Below are positions 54,238 to 62,272 of a stretch of 64,000 bases of DNA, piece after piece. This stretch comes from UBA11475 sp902486425 (lineage in GTDB: Bacteria; Bacillota; Clostridia; Christensenellales; Borkfalkiaceae), in contig CABTOK010000005.1 of NCBI GenBank assembly GCA_902486425.1, positions 62,001 through 126,000 of the forward strand. Direction: 5' to 3'. The stretch's first letter is position 1. Every line of letters starts with the position of its first letter. The notes under the pieces are model-generated. The model was not told the origin of the DNA and did no database searches. It saw only the letters and a program-made list of their open reading frames with translations. Both the position numbers and the translations under genes were made by a program.

Positions 54238-54402
54238 ATGGAATCCGCAATCCGTTTGAAGTCAAACCGTACTGCGGCGGGGTACAGGCTTACCGCAGAG
54301 TATATGATTTCGGCTATACATAACGTCGTTTCGGAAAATTTAAGAGATTTCGACGACGTGACTTTTAGCGGTACCGGGTATCACGAATTATTTGAAAAGT
54401 AA
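54238..54402 (+). CDS. Possible 54-residue protein
   Basis: Short frame beginning 4 bases after the previous stop: starts MESAIRLKSNRTAAGYRLTA and ends HELFEK. It has no clear ribosome site and would depend on translational coupling. No family is recognised. It lies upstream of the terminator at 54460, which leaves it inside the yerC transcript. It may be real or chance. Confidence 0.4.
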   Translation: MESAIRLKSNRTAAGYRLTAEYMISAIHNVVSENLRDFDDVTFSGTGYHELFEK

Positions 54403-54459
54403 AAAGCATTTTTATAACACAAAGTAAAATTATAAAATAAAATCGAAAAAGATTTTATT

Positions 54460-54486
54460 GCGGACGGCGAACCCGTCCGCTTTTTA
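54460..54486 (+). terminator. Terminator of the yerC operon
   Basis: GCGGACGG (54460-54467) pairs perfectly with CCGTCCGC (54473-54480), loop of 5, then TTTTTATT. Confidence 0.9.
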
Positions 54487-54711
54487 TTATATCGTTTAAT
54501 AACGAATGGTATGGTTTCACCGCACCGTTCGCGGCTGAAAGCTGTCTTATAAAGTTTTTTACAAGGAAAAAGTTTTTTCGGATAAACAAAAAAACAGGCA
54601 ATAAGCTGATTTTTATTATGCAAAAATATAATTCGATCCGTCAGATAAAAGAGGTTACTCCATAAAGGAAAGCAATAAATAAAAATTGTTTTAAATTCTT
54701 CGGCAAAATCG
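54487..54711. other. Non-coding gap before the metal operon
   Basis: About 225 bases of AT-rich sequence between the yerC terminator and the metal-operon promoter; I see no supported gene or RNA element. Confidence 0.5.
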
Positions 54712-54740
54712 TTGACAAATACGACGCGCCGAAGTATATT
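54712..54740 (+). promoter_or_regulatory. Promoter of the metal-efflux operon
   Basis: TTGACA (54712-54717), 17-base spacer, TATATT (54735-54740). The predicted start near 54747 abuts the operator at 54751. Confidence 0.75.
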
Positions 54741-54750
54741 ATATATGACG

Positions 54751-54768
54751 GTTGAATAATTGTTCAAC
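54751..54768 (+). promoter_or_regulatory. ArsR/SmtB-type operator
   Basis: Perfect inverted repeat GTTGAA-TAATTG-TTCAAC at the transcription start. Its form (TGAA-N6-TTCA) matches known SmtB/CadC/CzrA operators, so the ArsR protein encoded next most likely represses its own operon here until metal binds. Confidence 0.75.
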
Positions 54769-54865
54769 TATAAAACAAAAAAGCAGTACGACGTAAAGCA
54801 GAGGGCGGAACAAAAAAGTAAAAAAGAGACAGACAAAGAGTCGGAAGCTTTAAAAGGGAGAAAAA

Positions 54866-55222
54866 ATGAAAGACCTTGTATGCGAAGAAACGCACGTTCA
54901 CGAAAACGCCGCCGAAAAGGTTAAAGCAAATATGTACGACGACGATCTTATATATGATCTCGCAGAGCTTTTTAAGGTGTTCGGCGATTCGACGAGAGCG
55001 AAAATTTTAAGCTGCCTCGAGATAAGCGAACTTTGCGTCTGCGATATTTGCGAGTGCCTTAACATGAATAAATCCGCCATATCGCACCAGCTGCGCATAT
55101 TAAGACAGGCTAAACTCGTAAAAGCGAGAAAAAGGGGCAAAGAGGTAATGTATTCGCTCGACGACGAACACGTTTCAAAAATCTTCGAATGCGGTATATC
55201 ACACTTGCAGGAAAAAGATTAA
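54866..55222 (+). CDS. ArsR/SmtB-family metal-sensing repressor, CadC-like
   Basis: Winged-helix repressor of 118 residues, expected to release DNA on binding Cd, Zn or Pb. Both known sites seem present: the alpha3N-type thiolates (Cys57 and Cys59 in ELCVCD, with Cys6 near His10 and His12 at the N terminus) and the alpha5 site Asp100, His102, His113, Glu116, with the spacing of SmtB. Cys62 and Cys64 are extra. The recognition helix is MNKSAISHQLRILRQAKLV. AAAGGGAG precedes the ATG. First gene of the operon with the HMA protein and P1B ATPase. Confidence 0.9.
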   Translation: MKDLVCEETHVHENAAEKVKANMYDDDLIYDLAELFKVFGDSTRAKILSCLEISELCVCDICECLNMNKSAISHQLRILRQAKLVKARKRGKEVMYSLDDEHVSKIFECGISHLQEKD

Positions 55223-55322
55223 AACAAAATTCGGGCGGCGGCTCATACGACCTGTATTGCCGGAATATAACCAAAACAAAAAACATTATAAAGGGATAAA
55301 TAATCCCGTAAGGAGAATAAAT

Positions 55323-55532
55323 ATGAAAAAGACTTGCAACATCGAAGTAGACTGCGCGGTTTGCGCCATGAAATGCGAAGAAGCCATCAAAAAGGTCGAA
55401 GGCGTAAAAGATTGCAAAATCAACTTTATCGCGCAGAAAATGACCGTCGAAGCGGACGATTACGCCGCCGTAAGCAAGAACATATTAAAAGCCGCTAAAA
55501 AGATCGAACCGGACTTCGAAATAGAAGACTGA
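55323..55532 (+). CDS. Stand-alone heavy-metal-associated (HMA) protein
   Basis: A 69-residue metal-binding domain protein of ferredoxin-like fold. The metal loop is DCAVCAMKCEEA (CxxC plus a third Cys), resembling the DCANCA loops of Zn/Cd ATPases rather than the MTCxxC loop of copper ones. It probably carries metal to the ATPase encoded next, which has no HMA domain of its own. AAGGAG upstream of the ATG at 55323 fixes this start; a frame from 55257 would add 22 residues with no ribosome site. Confidence 0.85.
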   Translation: MKKTCNIEVDCAVCAMKCEEAIKKVEGVKDCKINFIAQKMTVEADDYAAVSKNILKAAKKIEPDFEIED

Positions 55533-55615
55533 TTTATATTAAAATAAAAACCGAACGACTTTATTAAACGTTCCGTAAAAGCGGGGCGTTTAGAAAGTGT
55601 AAAAAAGGGGTTACT

Positions 55616-57604
55616 ATGGCTGCTTCCATGACAAAAAAGCAAAAAAAGAACTTAAAAAGAATAATAATAGCTCTTGCGGCTTTCGTCGCGCTGATGATAG
55701 CGGATAAGGTGCTTAAAGGGGCGTTTTCGGAAAGGTTTCCGAACGGTCTCGCATCGGTTATTCCGAACGTTTTCGGCTGGCTGTTGCCGTTCGCGCTGTT
55801 CTTCGCGGTATACGTCTATATAGGACACGACGTTCTTAAAAAGTCGTTTCTGAACATAAAAAGCGGCAGCTTTATGGATGAAAACTTTTTGATGAGCGTT
55901 GCGACGATAGGGGCGTTTGCGCTCGGTATCTACACAGGTATCAAAGGCGGCGATCCCGAAGGTTTTGACGAAGGTTGCGCCGTGCTTATCTTCTATCAGG
56001 TCGGCGAGTGGTTCCAGTCGTACGCGGTCGGTAAGTCCCGCAGGTCCATTACTTCGCTTATGGATATAAGACCCGATTATGCGGTCGTTTTACGAGACGG
56101 CGAGTTCATAAAAGTCGATCCGTCCGAAGTTAACGTAGGCGATACCATAAAGGTCGTTTCCGGCGAAAAAATTCCGCTTGACGGCGTTATAGTAAAGGGC
56201 GAAACTACTCTCGACACCAAAGCTCTGACAGGCGAGTCGCTTCCGCAGGAAGTGAAGGAAGGAACCGAAGTTTTATCCGGTTCGGTAAACGTTACTTCGA
56301 CTATCGAGATCCGCGTTACCAAGCCTTACGGCGAATCCACGGTTTCTAAAATTCTCGAGCTTGTCGAAAACGCTTCGACGCAGAAGTCGAAGTCCGAAAA
56401 CTTTATCACAAAGTTTGCAAAATACTATACGCCTTCGGTCGTAATAGCGGCTGTACTTTTGGCGATAGTTCCGCCCGCGGTTCTCGCCATAGCGGGGAAA
56501 AATCCCATGATAAGTTCATGGATATACAGGGCTTTAAGCTTTCTTGTCGTATCCTGTCCGTGCGCGGTTGTAATTTCGGTTCCGCTCTCGTTCTTTGCGG
56601 GGATAGGCGGTGCGTCCGCTAACGGAATACTGATAAAAGGCTCTATCCATCTCGAACGATTCAATCAGGCTAAATGGTTCGTTTTCGACAAGACAGGTAC
56701 GCTCACGAAAGGCAACTTTGCAGTTACCGAAGTTTGCCCCGAGAATAATAAAGACAGAATTTTACGCTTAGCCGCGATTGCCGAAAAAGATTCTTCGCAC
56801 CCGATAGCTCTTTCGATAAAGAACGCTTACGGCGGAGAGTTAAAGTCCGATTACGTGCTTAACAACGTTCTCGGCAAGGGTATAAAAGCGGTCGGCGAAA
56901 CAGAAATTTTATGCGGCAACGGTAAACTTATGGACGAATACGGCATAAAGTACGAGCCGACCGATAAAATCGGAACAGTCGTATACGTTGCCGAAAACGG
57001 CGAATACGCAGGTTATATAGTAATATCCGACGAGATAAAACCCGAGGCAAAAGAAACAATCGAAAAGCTTAACGCCGAAGGTTGCAAAACAGTTATGCTC
57101 ACAGGAGATAATCAGAAGATCGCCGAACACGTTGCGAAAGAACTCGGTCTTACTTCTTATAAAGCTTCGCTTCTTCCGCAGAACAAGGTCGAAGAAGTCG
57201 ATAAACTCTTAAAAGAAAAGAGTGAAAACGAACTTTTGTGTTTCGTCGGCGACGGAATAAACGACGCGCCCGTTCTTATGAAGTCCGACGTAGGGATTTC
57301 TATGGGCGGGGTAGGCAGCGACGCGGCGATAGAAGCTTCCGACGTCGTTCTTATGCGCGACGACCTTTCGGCGATTCCGCTCGCTAAAAAGATTGCCCGC
57401 AAGACCATGGCTATCGTAAGAGAAAACATAATCTTCGCGCTCGGCGTTAAACTTGTAATTCTTATTCTTTCCGCGCTCGGCATAGCAAATATGTGGATAG
57501 CTGTGTTCGGAGACGTCGGAGTAGCCGTCCTTGCGATACTGAACGCTATGCGAGCAAACTATAAAGCCAAAGATAAAAAAGAAAAGACCGACAAAAAGCA
57601 ATAA
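55616..57604 (+). CDS. P1B-type Zn/Cd/Pb-exporting ATPase
   Basis: Membrane pump of 662 residues that exports divalent soft metals at the cost of ATP. It has the TGES actuator motif (LTGESLPQEV), the CPC metal-site motif (C314-P-C316 in VVSCPCAVVIS), the phosphorylation site Asp358 in DKTGTLTKG, the conserved SSHP motif, GDGINDAPVL, and a final membrane segment with GDVGVAVLAILNAMR typical of Zn/Cd/Pb (CadA/ZntA) pumps. It lacks the N-terminal HMA domain usual in CadA; a separate HMA gene lies just upstream. Regulation is probably by the ArsR protein of the same operon. Confidence 0.93.
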   Translation: MAASMTKKQKKNLKRIIIALAAFVALMIADKVLKGAFSERFPNGLASVIPNVFGWLLPFALFFAVYVYIGHDVLKKSFLNIKSGSFMDENFLMSVATIGAFALGIYTGIKGGDPEGFDEGCAVLIFYQVGEWFQSYAVGKSRRSITSLMDIRPDYAVVLRDGEFIKVDPSEVNVGDTIKVVSGEKIPLDGVIVKGETTLDTKALTGESLPQEVKEGTEVLSGSVNVTSTIEIRVTKPYGESTVSKILELVENASTQKSKSENFITKFAKYYTPSVVIAAVLLAIVPPAVLAIAGKNPMISSWIYRALSFLVVSCPCAVVISVPLSFFAGIGGASANGILIKGSIHLERFNQAKWFVFDKTGTLTKGNFAVTEVCPENNKDRILRLAAIAEKDSSHPIALSIKNAYGGELKSDYVLNNVLGKGIKAVGETEILCGNGKLMDEYGIKYEPTDKIGTVVYVAENGEYAGYIVISDEIKPEAKETIEKLNAEGCKTVMLTGDNQKIAEHVAKELGLTSYKASLLPQNKVEEVDKLLKEKSENELLCFVGDGINDAPVLMKSDVGISMGGVGSDAAIEASDVVLMRDDLSAIPLAKKIARKTMAIVRENIIFALGVKLVILILSALGIANMWIAVFGDVGVAVLAILNAMRANYKAKDKKEKTDKKQ

Positions 57605-57652
57605 CGGCGTTAAAACAATCAGGCGCAGCAAACAAGCCTTTATAAAAAAGAT

Positions 57653-57690
57653 AAAAAACGGTCCCGCGCGAGCGAGCCGTTTTTTATATT
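57653..57690 (+). terminator. Terminator of the metal-efflux operon
   Basis: AAAAAACGG (57653-57661) pairs with CCGTTTTTT (57677-57685), with an inner CGC/GCG stem, followed by TATATT. Confidence 0.8.
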
Positions 57691-57754
57691 ATTTGCGGAT
57701 TAAATAAAAATATATTTATAGAATATTCCGTAATAACGGTAAAAAGATTATAAA

Positions 57755-57798
57755 AATACAAATAAAATAAAAGCCGCAAGCTTGTCCTTGCGACTTTT
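57755..57798 (-). terminator. Terminator of the HU gene
   Basis: On the minus strand AAAAGTCGCAAG pairs with CTTGCGGCTTTT (one G-T pair), loop of 6, then a T-rich run. It faces the metal-operon terminator. Confidence 0.8.
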
Positions 57799-57811
57799 AT
57801 TCGTGACTTTG

Positions 57812-58087
57812 TTATTTGTTAAAGCTGTCTTTATACGCTTTACCGAACTTGAAGACGGGAGTCTTTGTCGGGGGAAGCTGTATCTTTTCGCCCGTTTTGG
57901 GGTTTGCGCCTTCTCTTGCGGGTTTGCTCTTGATTTCAAAAGTTCCGAATCCGGAAATCTGAATTCTTTCGCCGTTCATAAGATTTTCGGTAACCGAATC
58001 GATAACTGCGTCGAGCGAAGCCGCGGCGTCTTTAAGCGTGATGCCTGCTTTGTTTGCAATATCTCTTACGAGATCGCTTTTATTCAT
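57812..58087 (-). CDS. hup: DNA-binding protein HU
   Basis: Nucleoid protein HU of 91 residues. It begins MNKSDLVRDIANKAG and has the conserved GFGTFEIKSKPAREGANPKTG beta-arm segment and a C-terminal VFKFGKAYKDSF helix, all at normal spacing. It is monocistronic: AAGGAGG precedes the ATG, with its own promoter (58144-58171) and terminator (57755-57798). Confidence 0.97.
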   Translation of the reverse strand: MNKSDLVRDIANKAGITLKDAAASLDAVIDSVTENLMNGERIQISGFGTFEIKSKPAREGANPKTGEKIQLPPTKTPVFKFGKAYKDSFNK

Positions 58088-58143
58088 AAATTTTTCCTCC
58101 TTGCCCGATATAGTTTATATATCGTTTTGATTTTTATATTTGT

Positions 58144-58171
58144 ATTATACCACTTTTTATAAGCATTTCAA
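58144..58171 (-). promoter_or_regulatory. Promoter of the HU gene
   Basis: On the minus strand TTGAAA (58171-58166), 16-base spacer, TATAAT (58149-58144) preceded by TGG (extended -10). Confidence 0.7.
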
Positions 58172-58235
58172 TACTTTTTTAAAAAATTTTTTTACGAAAG
58201 GCTTAATTTTTTATAAAACCGTCAATATATAGGGT

Positions 58236-58649
58236 ATGAAGCTCTATAAATTAAAAATAATCGTAGTTTTTTTATTGATGGTAACGGTAATTTCTGCTAT
58301 GTATGCGACGTATTCGCAGCCGAAACTGCTCGAATATTCCGAAAAGGTGGAAACCTATTTCATAAAAAACGGCTCTGACTGCGTTATAAAAACGATAGAA
58401 CGGGGAGAAACCGCATTCCTTAAAAAGGGAGAAAGTTGCGAAATAAGTCTTTCCGCCGAAGAGATATTAAAAAAGCTTGACGTCATTGTAAGAAGAATCG
58501 AAATAACAAACGGAATAGTTTCGTATTACGGCTATACGAAAAAGTTTAATTATTCGGTAAATCTTTACGGCGAGATAATAAACGTTCACATTGCTGCAGG
58601 TAACGGAGTCGTAAGACTCGGCACGCCGATAATTTACGGCTCTTACTGA
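58236..58649 (+). CDS. Small exported or anchored protein of unknown function
   Basis: A 137-residue protein with an N-terminal signal or anchor (LKIIVVFLLMVTVISAMYATYS) and a small soluble domain that may be alpha/beta, ending LGTPIIYGSY. I do not recognise it firmly. The C-terminal motif and the neighbouring SpoIIQ-like gene recall YwmB-like proteins of Firmicutes, but it is much shorter. The ribosome site is poor (AGGG close to the ATG). About 120 bases separate it from the next gene. Confidence 0.6.
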   Translation: MKLYKLKIIVVFLLMVTVISAMYATYSQPKLLEYSEKVETYFIKNGSDCVIKTIERGETAFLKKGESCEISLSAEEILKKLDVIVRRIEITNGIVSYYGYTKKFNYSVNLYGEIINVHIAAGNGVVRLGTPIIYGSY

Positions 58650-58768
58650 TAAAAGAGGAAAAAAGACAAAAACAGTACAGTCGGAAAAATTATTTTAAAA
58701 ATCGCTTAATAACGTATAAAAAAATAAAAAAGTGAAATAACTCGAATAAAAAACGGAGGTGGAATGAT

Positions 58769-59401
58769 ATGAATTCCGAAAAACAAGAAAAACAGGCGGC
58801 GAGGAAAGCGGGCTTTTATATAGCGGTGCTTGTTCTCGCGGTGGCGGTGGTGCTGTCGGTAGCTCTCTGTATTTATGCGGCGAACAAGCCTTCGGTACCC
58901 ACAGGTAAAGACGACACCGAAATTATAAATCCCGACAACGGGAAAACGGACGATAACAAGCAGGACGAAGAACCTGTTGTAAAACCCGTGCTTTTTAATC
59001 TTCCTATCGAAGGCTCCGTCGCAATGGCGTACAGCGAAGTCCCCGTATATAACGAAACTTTAGGCCGCTTTGCGGCGCATAAAGCTATCGACTATAAGGC
59101 GGAAAGCGGAACAAAGGTAGTCGCCGTTTACGAAGGCACCGTGACCGAAGTTACCGAGAGCGTCACAAAGGGCGTTTCGGTCAAAATAGATCACGGCAAC
59201 GGACTTTTTACCGTGTATAATTCTATCGAACCCGGCGAAAATATAAAGGTAGGAACAACGGTTGCCGCAGGCGATAAGATAGGTATAGTTTCGGATACCA
59301 ACAGGCAGGAAGCAAAGACCGGGGCTCATCTTCACTTCGAGACGATCGAAAACGGCAAACTTATCGATCCGGCCAAATATTTCGTGGCGGAAAGCAAGTA
59401 A
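58769..59401 (+). CDS. SpoIIQ-like M23 (LytM) domain protein
   Basis: Membrane-anchored protein of 210 residues. One N-terminal membrane helix (about 15-38) and an acidic linker precede a LytM domain (about 77-205). The zinc ligands His104 and Asp108 (HKAID) and the HLH motif (His187, His189) are kept, but the further catalytic His of active LytM enzymes (YAH) is replaced in TVYNS (148-152), as in SpoIIQ-type proteins. SpoIIQ forms the forespore half of the channel to SpoIIIAH during endospore formation. That would indicate a spore former or a descendant of one, but no other sporulation gene is in the window. GGAGGTGG precedes the ATG. Confidence 0.75.
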   Translation: MNSEKQEKQAARKAGFYIAVLVLAVAVVLSVALCIYAANKPSVPTGKDDTEIINPDNGKTDDNKQDEEPVVKPVLFNLPIEGSVAMAYSEVPVYNETLGRFAAHKAIDYKAESGTKVVAVYEGTVTEVTESVTKGVSVKIDHGNGLFTVYNSIEPGENIKVGTTVAAGDKIGIVSDTNRQEAKTGAHLHFETIENGKLIDPAKYFVAESK

Positions 59402-59427
59402 ACGATAAATAAAAAAGAATAGAGAAT

Positions 59428-59475
59428 AAAACTCCCGAATATGATATACCGAAAGTATTTGTCCGGGAGTTTTTT
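59428..59475 (+). terminator. Terminator hairpin overlapping the next gene's ribosome site
   Basis: AAAACTCCCG (59428-59437) pairs with CGGGAGTTTT (59464-59473), loop of 26 bases with an inner ATAC/GTAT stem, then T run. The 3' arm contains GGGAG, which is 6 bases before the ATG at 59476. Confidence 0.75.
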
Positions 59476-60975
59476 ATGTTTAAAAATCGTATTAAAAAAG
59501 GCGGATTGTTTAAGGCCGCTGCGGCTTTTATCGCTATGGTAACGGTAGTGATTTTCGTATCGGTTACGGGGTGCGCCGGCGGCTGTTCCGGCAAAAAGCC
59601 GAAAACGAACTTTACCGAATATAAAATCGAAGCCGGATATGACGGAGAATTCATAATGGCGACGGAGAGCGTTTCGTTTTTTAACGACACGGAAGAAGGC
59701 ATAAACGAATTAAAGTTCAATCTTTATCCGAACGCTTTCCGCAAGGATGCAAAATACATACCCGTTACCGTCGAACAGCGACCGCTTTGCTATTATAAGG
59801 GGTTAAGTTACGGGTATATTTCGGTATTCGCGGTATTTGTTAACGGCGAAGAAGCGGACTTTTGTATAGAAGGAAAGGACGAAAACATTCTGACCGTACC
59901 GCTTTTTAATACCGTTTTTCCGTCAGAAACGGTTGAAGTTACGATAAATTTTAAGGTGAAACTCGCCGAAGTCGTAGCTCGTACCGGTATAACAGAAAAA
60001 ACAGTAAATATCGCCAACTGGTATCCCGTTTTATGCGTTTACGACAACGGTTTCTGCGAGTGCGAGTATTATTCTACGGGCGATCCGTTCTATTCGGAAT
60101 GCGCCGATTACGAAGTGTATTTTACGGTTAAAAATACATATGCGGTAGCGAGTTCGGGCGTAACGGTATCGTCGAAATCCGACCACGATAAGATTACCTA
60201 CGGTTTTAAAGCTCAAAGGACGAGGGATTTTGCAATAGTCATGTCCGAAGAATTCGACTGTCTTACGGAAACGGAAAGCGGCGTCGAGATAAACTACTAT
60301 TTTTATAAAGACACTTCACCGGAAAAGACTTTGAAAACCGCAAAAGCGGCGATAAAAACGTTTTCGGAACTATTCGGAAAATATCCGTACAAAAAATACG
60401 ACGTTGCCGAAACGCAGATATTTGCGGGAGGAATGGAATACCCCTGTCTTTCGATGATAGACGATAATCTTACCGAAGAAGAGCGTGAAGAAGTGGTTAT
60501 ACACGAGACGGCGCATCAGTGGTGGTATTCGGTAGTCGGAAACGACGAAATATCTTACGGATTTTTAGACGAAGGTCTTACCGAATATTCGGTAATTCTG
60601 TTTTACGAAAAAAATCCGTCTTATAATAAAAACCGTACCGATTTTATAAAAAAAGCGATGAAAAGTTATTCTTCGTACTGCACCGTTTACGATAAACTTT
60701 ACGGCAAAAAAGACACTTCGATGATAAGGAAACTTTCCGAATTTTCAAGCGATTACGAGTATGTGAACATAGCGTACATGAAGGGCGCTCTGATGCACGA
60801 ATATTTAAGAAATGCCGTCGGAGAAGAAAAGTTCTTCAAAGGACTCAAAAAGTATTATTCGGATAATATGTATAAAACGGTTACGCCGTACGATTATGTT
60901 TCCGTTTACGAATCTCTGGGCTGCCGGGTGGAGAACTTTTTCGAAAGCTGGTTTGACGGCGACGTGATTTTATAA
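59476..60975 (+). CDS. M1-family metallopeptidase lipoprotein
   Basis: Surface zinc aminopeptidase-like protein of 499 residues. The signal peptide ends in lipobox VTGC. The gluzincin site is complete: His343-Glu344 and His347 in HETAHQWW, and Glu366 in DEGLTEY, 18 residues after the second His. The substrate-binding GAMEN-like motif is GGMEYP, near residue 316. It is shorter than classic M1 aminopeptidases (about 850), keeping the beta-rich N-terminal and catalytic domains but not the large C-terminal domain. The ATG is immediately after a terminator-like hairpin whose 3' arm supplies the ribosome site. Confidence 0.9.
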   Translation: MFKNRIKKGGLFKAAAAFIAMVTVVIFVSVTGCAGGCSGKKPKTNFTEYKIEAGYDGEFIMATESVSFFNDTEEGINELKFNLYPNAFRKDAKYIPVTVEQRPLCYYKGLSYGYISVFAVFVNGEEADFCIEGKDENILTVPLFNTVFPSETVEVTINFKVKLAEVVARTGITEKTVNIANWYPVLCVYDNGFCECEYYSTGDPFYSECADYEVYFTVKNTYAVASSGVTVSSKSDHDKITYGFKAQRTRDFAIVMSEEFDCLTETESGVEINYYFYKDTSPEKTLKTAKAAIKTFSELFGKYPYKKYDVAETQIFAGGMEYPCLSMIDDNLTEEEREEVVIHETAHQWWYSVVGNDEISYGFLDEGLTEYSVILFYEKNPSYNKNRTDFIKKAMKSYSSYCTVYDKLYGKKDTSMIRKLSEFSSDYEYVNIAYMKGALMHEYLRNAVGEEKFFKGLKKYYSDNMYKTVTPYDYVSVYESLGCRVENFFESWFDGDVIL

Positions 60976-61033
60976 GACAGAAAAATAAAACTTATAAAAA
61001 TCAATAAAAAGTATAAAAAAGAAAACTTCTGTA

Positions 61034-61062
61034 TTGACAAAACGTTTTTTGTATGCTAAAAT
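61034..61062 (+). promoter_or_regulatory. Promoter of the small LRR lipoprotein
   Basis: TTGACA (61034-61039), 17-base spacer, TAAAAT (61057-61062) preceded by TGC (extended -10). The perfect 12-base palindrome AACTTATAAGTT (61085-61096) follows within the leader and may be an operator. Confidence 0.7.
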
Positions 61063-61137
61063 CAATAAGTAAATCTATAAGTATAACTTATAAGTTTTAT
61101 TCTGTTTATAAACGGTAAAACTTTTACAGGAGTCAAT

Positions 61138-62202
61138 ATGAAGAAGTTTTTAACAGTATTACTCGGCGTTATCCTTGCCGTTTGCACGTTCTCGCTTATA
61201 GCGTGCGACAAAGATAAAGGAAACTCGGGCGAAGTTACAGTCGTCAGAAAATCGGGCGACACATACATTCTTAACGTATATCAGACGGAATACGATTCCG
61301 AAAATAACGCCGTAACCGACGTTACGGTAGGAAAGACCGACGGCTTCACAATGAAGTCAGGCGAAAAAGTTACCGTAACCAAGATTAAATCGGGTGCCTT
61401 CAAAGGCAACTCGGTAATCGAAAATCTTACCATAGACAAAAACGTAACCGAAATCGGAAAGGGCGCTTTTGCCGAAATGACCGCTCTTAAAACTCTTACC
61501 GTTCCTTTTGCGGGCGGCTCTCTTGACGCTGTTAACGAAGAAAGACTTTTAGGCTATCTTTTCGGGACGACCGAATACAAAGGCGGTATCGCGATAACCC
61601 AGACCAAAAACGCCGGCGATACTTCTGGTACGACTTACTATATTCCCAAAACGCTTGAAAAAATCGTTCTTAAATACGAAGGCGAAGAAGCTTACAATCT
61701 TCCCGAACGTGCTTTTAACGGCGTAAATATCGAAACCGTCGAAATTTCCGGCAATATCGTATCTATCGGCGAATCGGCTTTCGAAAAGGCTTACGTTACT
61801 TCGATGACCATTCCCGCCGGTGTCGAAACGATCGGCGAATCTGCTTTCGCAAACTGCCCCAGACTTACTTCGGTTACCTTTGCGGCAAACAGCAAAGTTA
61901 AAGAAATCGGCAAAAAAGCATTCTACGGTTACAAAGGAACAAAGATCGAAGGAACCGCAGCGTTACTCGAAACGATCGGCGAATCGGCTTTCGAAGCATC
62001 TTCGTCCTTAACCGTTTTGTTCGAAAGCGAAACGCTCGAAGGCAATTCCGGATTGTCGGCTGTAACGAGCTTCGGCAAATATGCGTTCAAAGATTGCAAA
62101 AATCTCGACTGCAACAAGATAACGTTCAATGCGAACAAGACTATTTATCCCGACGCTTTCAGCGGTTGTCTGAACGAAGACAGAATAACCTACGTTAAAT
62201 AA
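61138..62202 (+). CDS. Small LRR_5 lipoprotein (354 aa)
   Basis: Predicted lipoprotein with lipobox LIAC, Cys23, followed by a short beta region and LRR_5 units (VTEIGKGAFAEMTALKTLTVP; ETIGESAFANCPRLTSVTF) from about residue 80 to the end. It looks like a minimal version of the 4104-residue protein: same anchor type, same repeat family and same promoter type, without InlB repeats. CAGGAG precedes the ATG. Likely surface adhesion or scaffold role; ligand unknown. A terminator follows. Confidence 0.9.
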   Translation: MKKFLTVLLGVILAVCTFSLIACDKDKGNSGEVTVVRKSGDTYILNVYQTEYDSENNAVTDVTVGKTDGFTMKSGEKVTVTKIKSGAFKGNSVIENLTIDKNVTEIGKGAFAEMTALKTLTVPFAGGSLDAVNEERLLGYLFGTTEYKGGIAITQTKNAGDTSGTTYYIPKTLEKIVLKYEGEEAYNLPERAFNGVNIETVEISGNIVSIGESAFEKAYVTSMTIPAGVETIGESAFANCPRLTSVTFAANSKVKEIGKKAFYGYKGTKIEGTAALLETIGESAFEASSSLTVLFESETLEGNSGLSAVTSFGKYAFKDCKNLDCNKITFNANKTIYPDAFSGCLNEDRITYVK

Positions 62203-62215
62203 TTTTATAAAAAAC

Positions 62216-62246
62216 AAAAGAGTACCGGTCAGGTACTCTTTTTTAT
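62216..62246. terminator. Bidirectional terminator
   Basis: AAAAGAGTACC (62216-62226) pairs perfectly with GGTACTCTTTT (62232-62242) around a 5-base loop. T runs follow in both directions, so it can serve the LRR gene (plus) and the TtcA-like gene (minus). Confidence 0.88.
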
Positions 62247-62272
62247 AGCGGTTTATTATATAGTACGATTAT

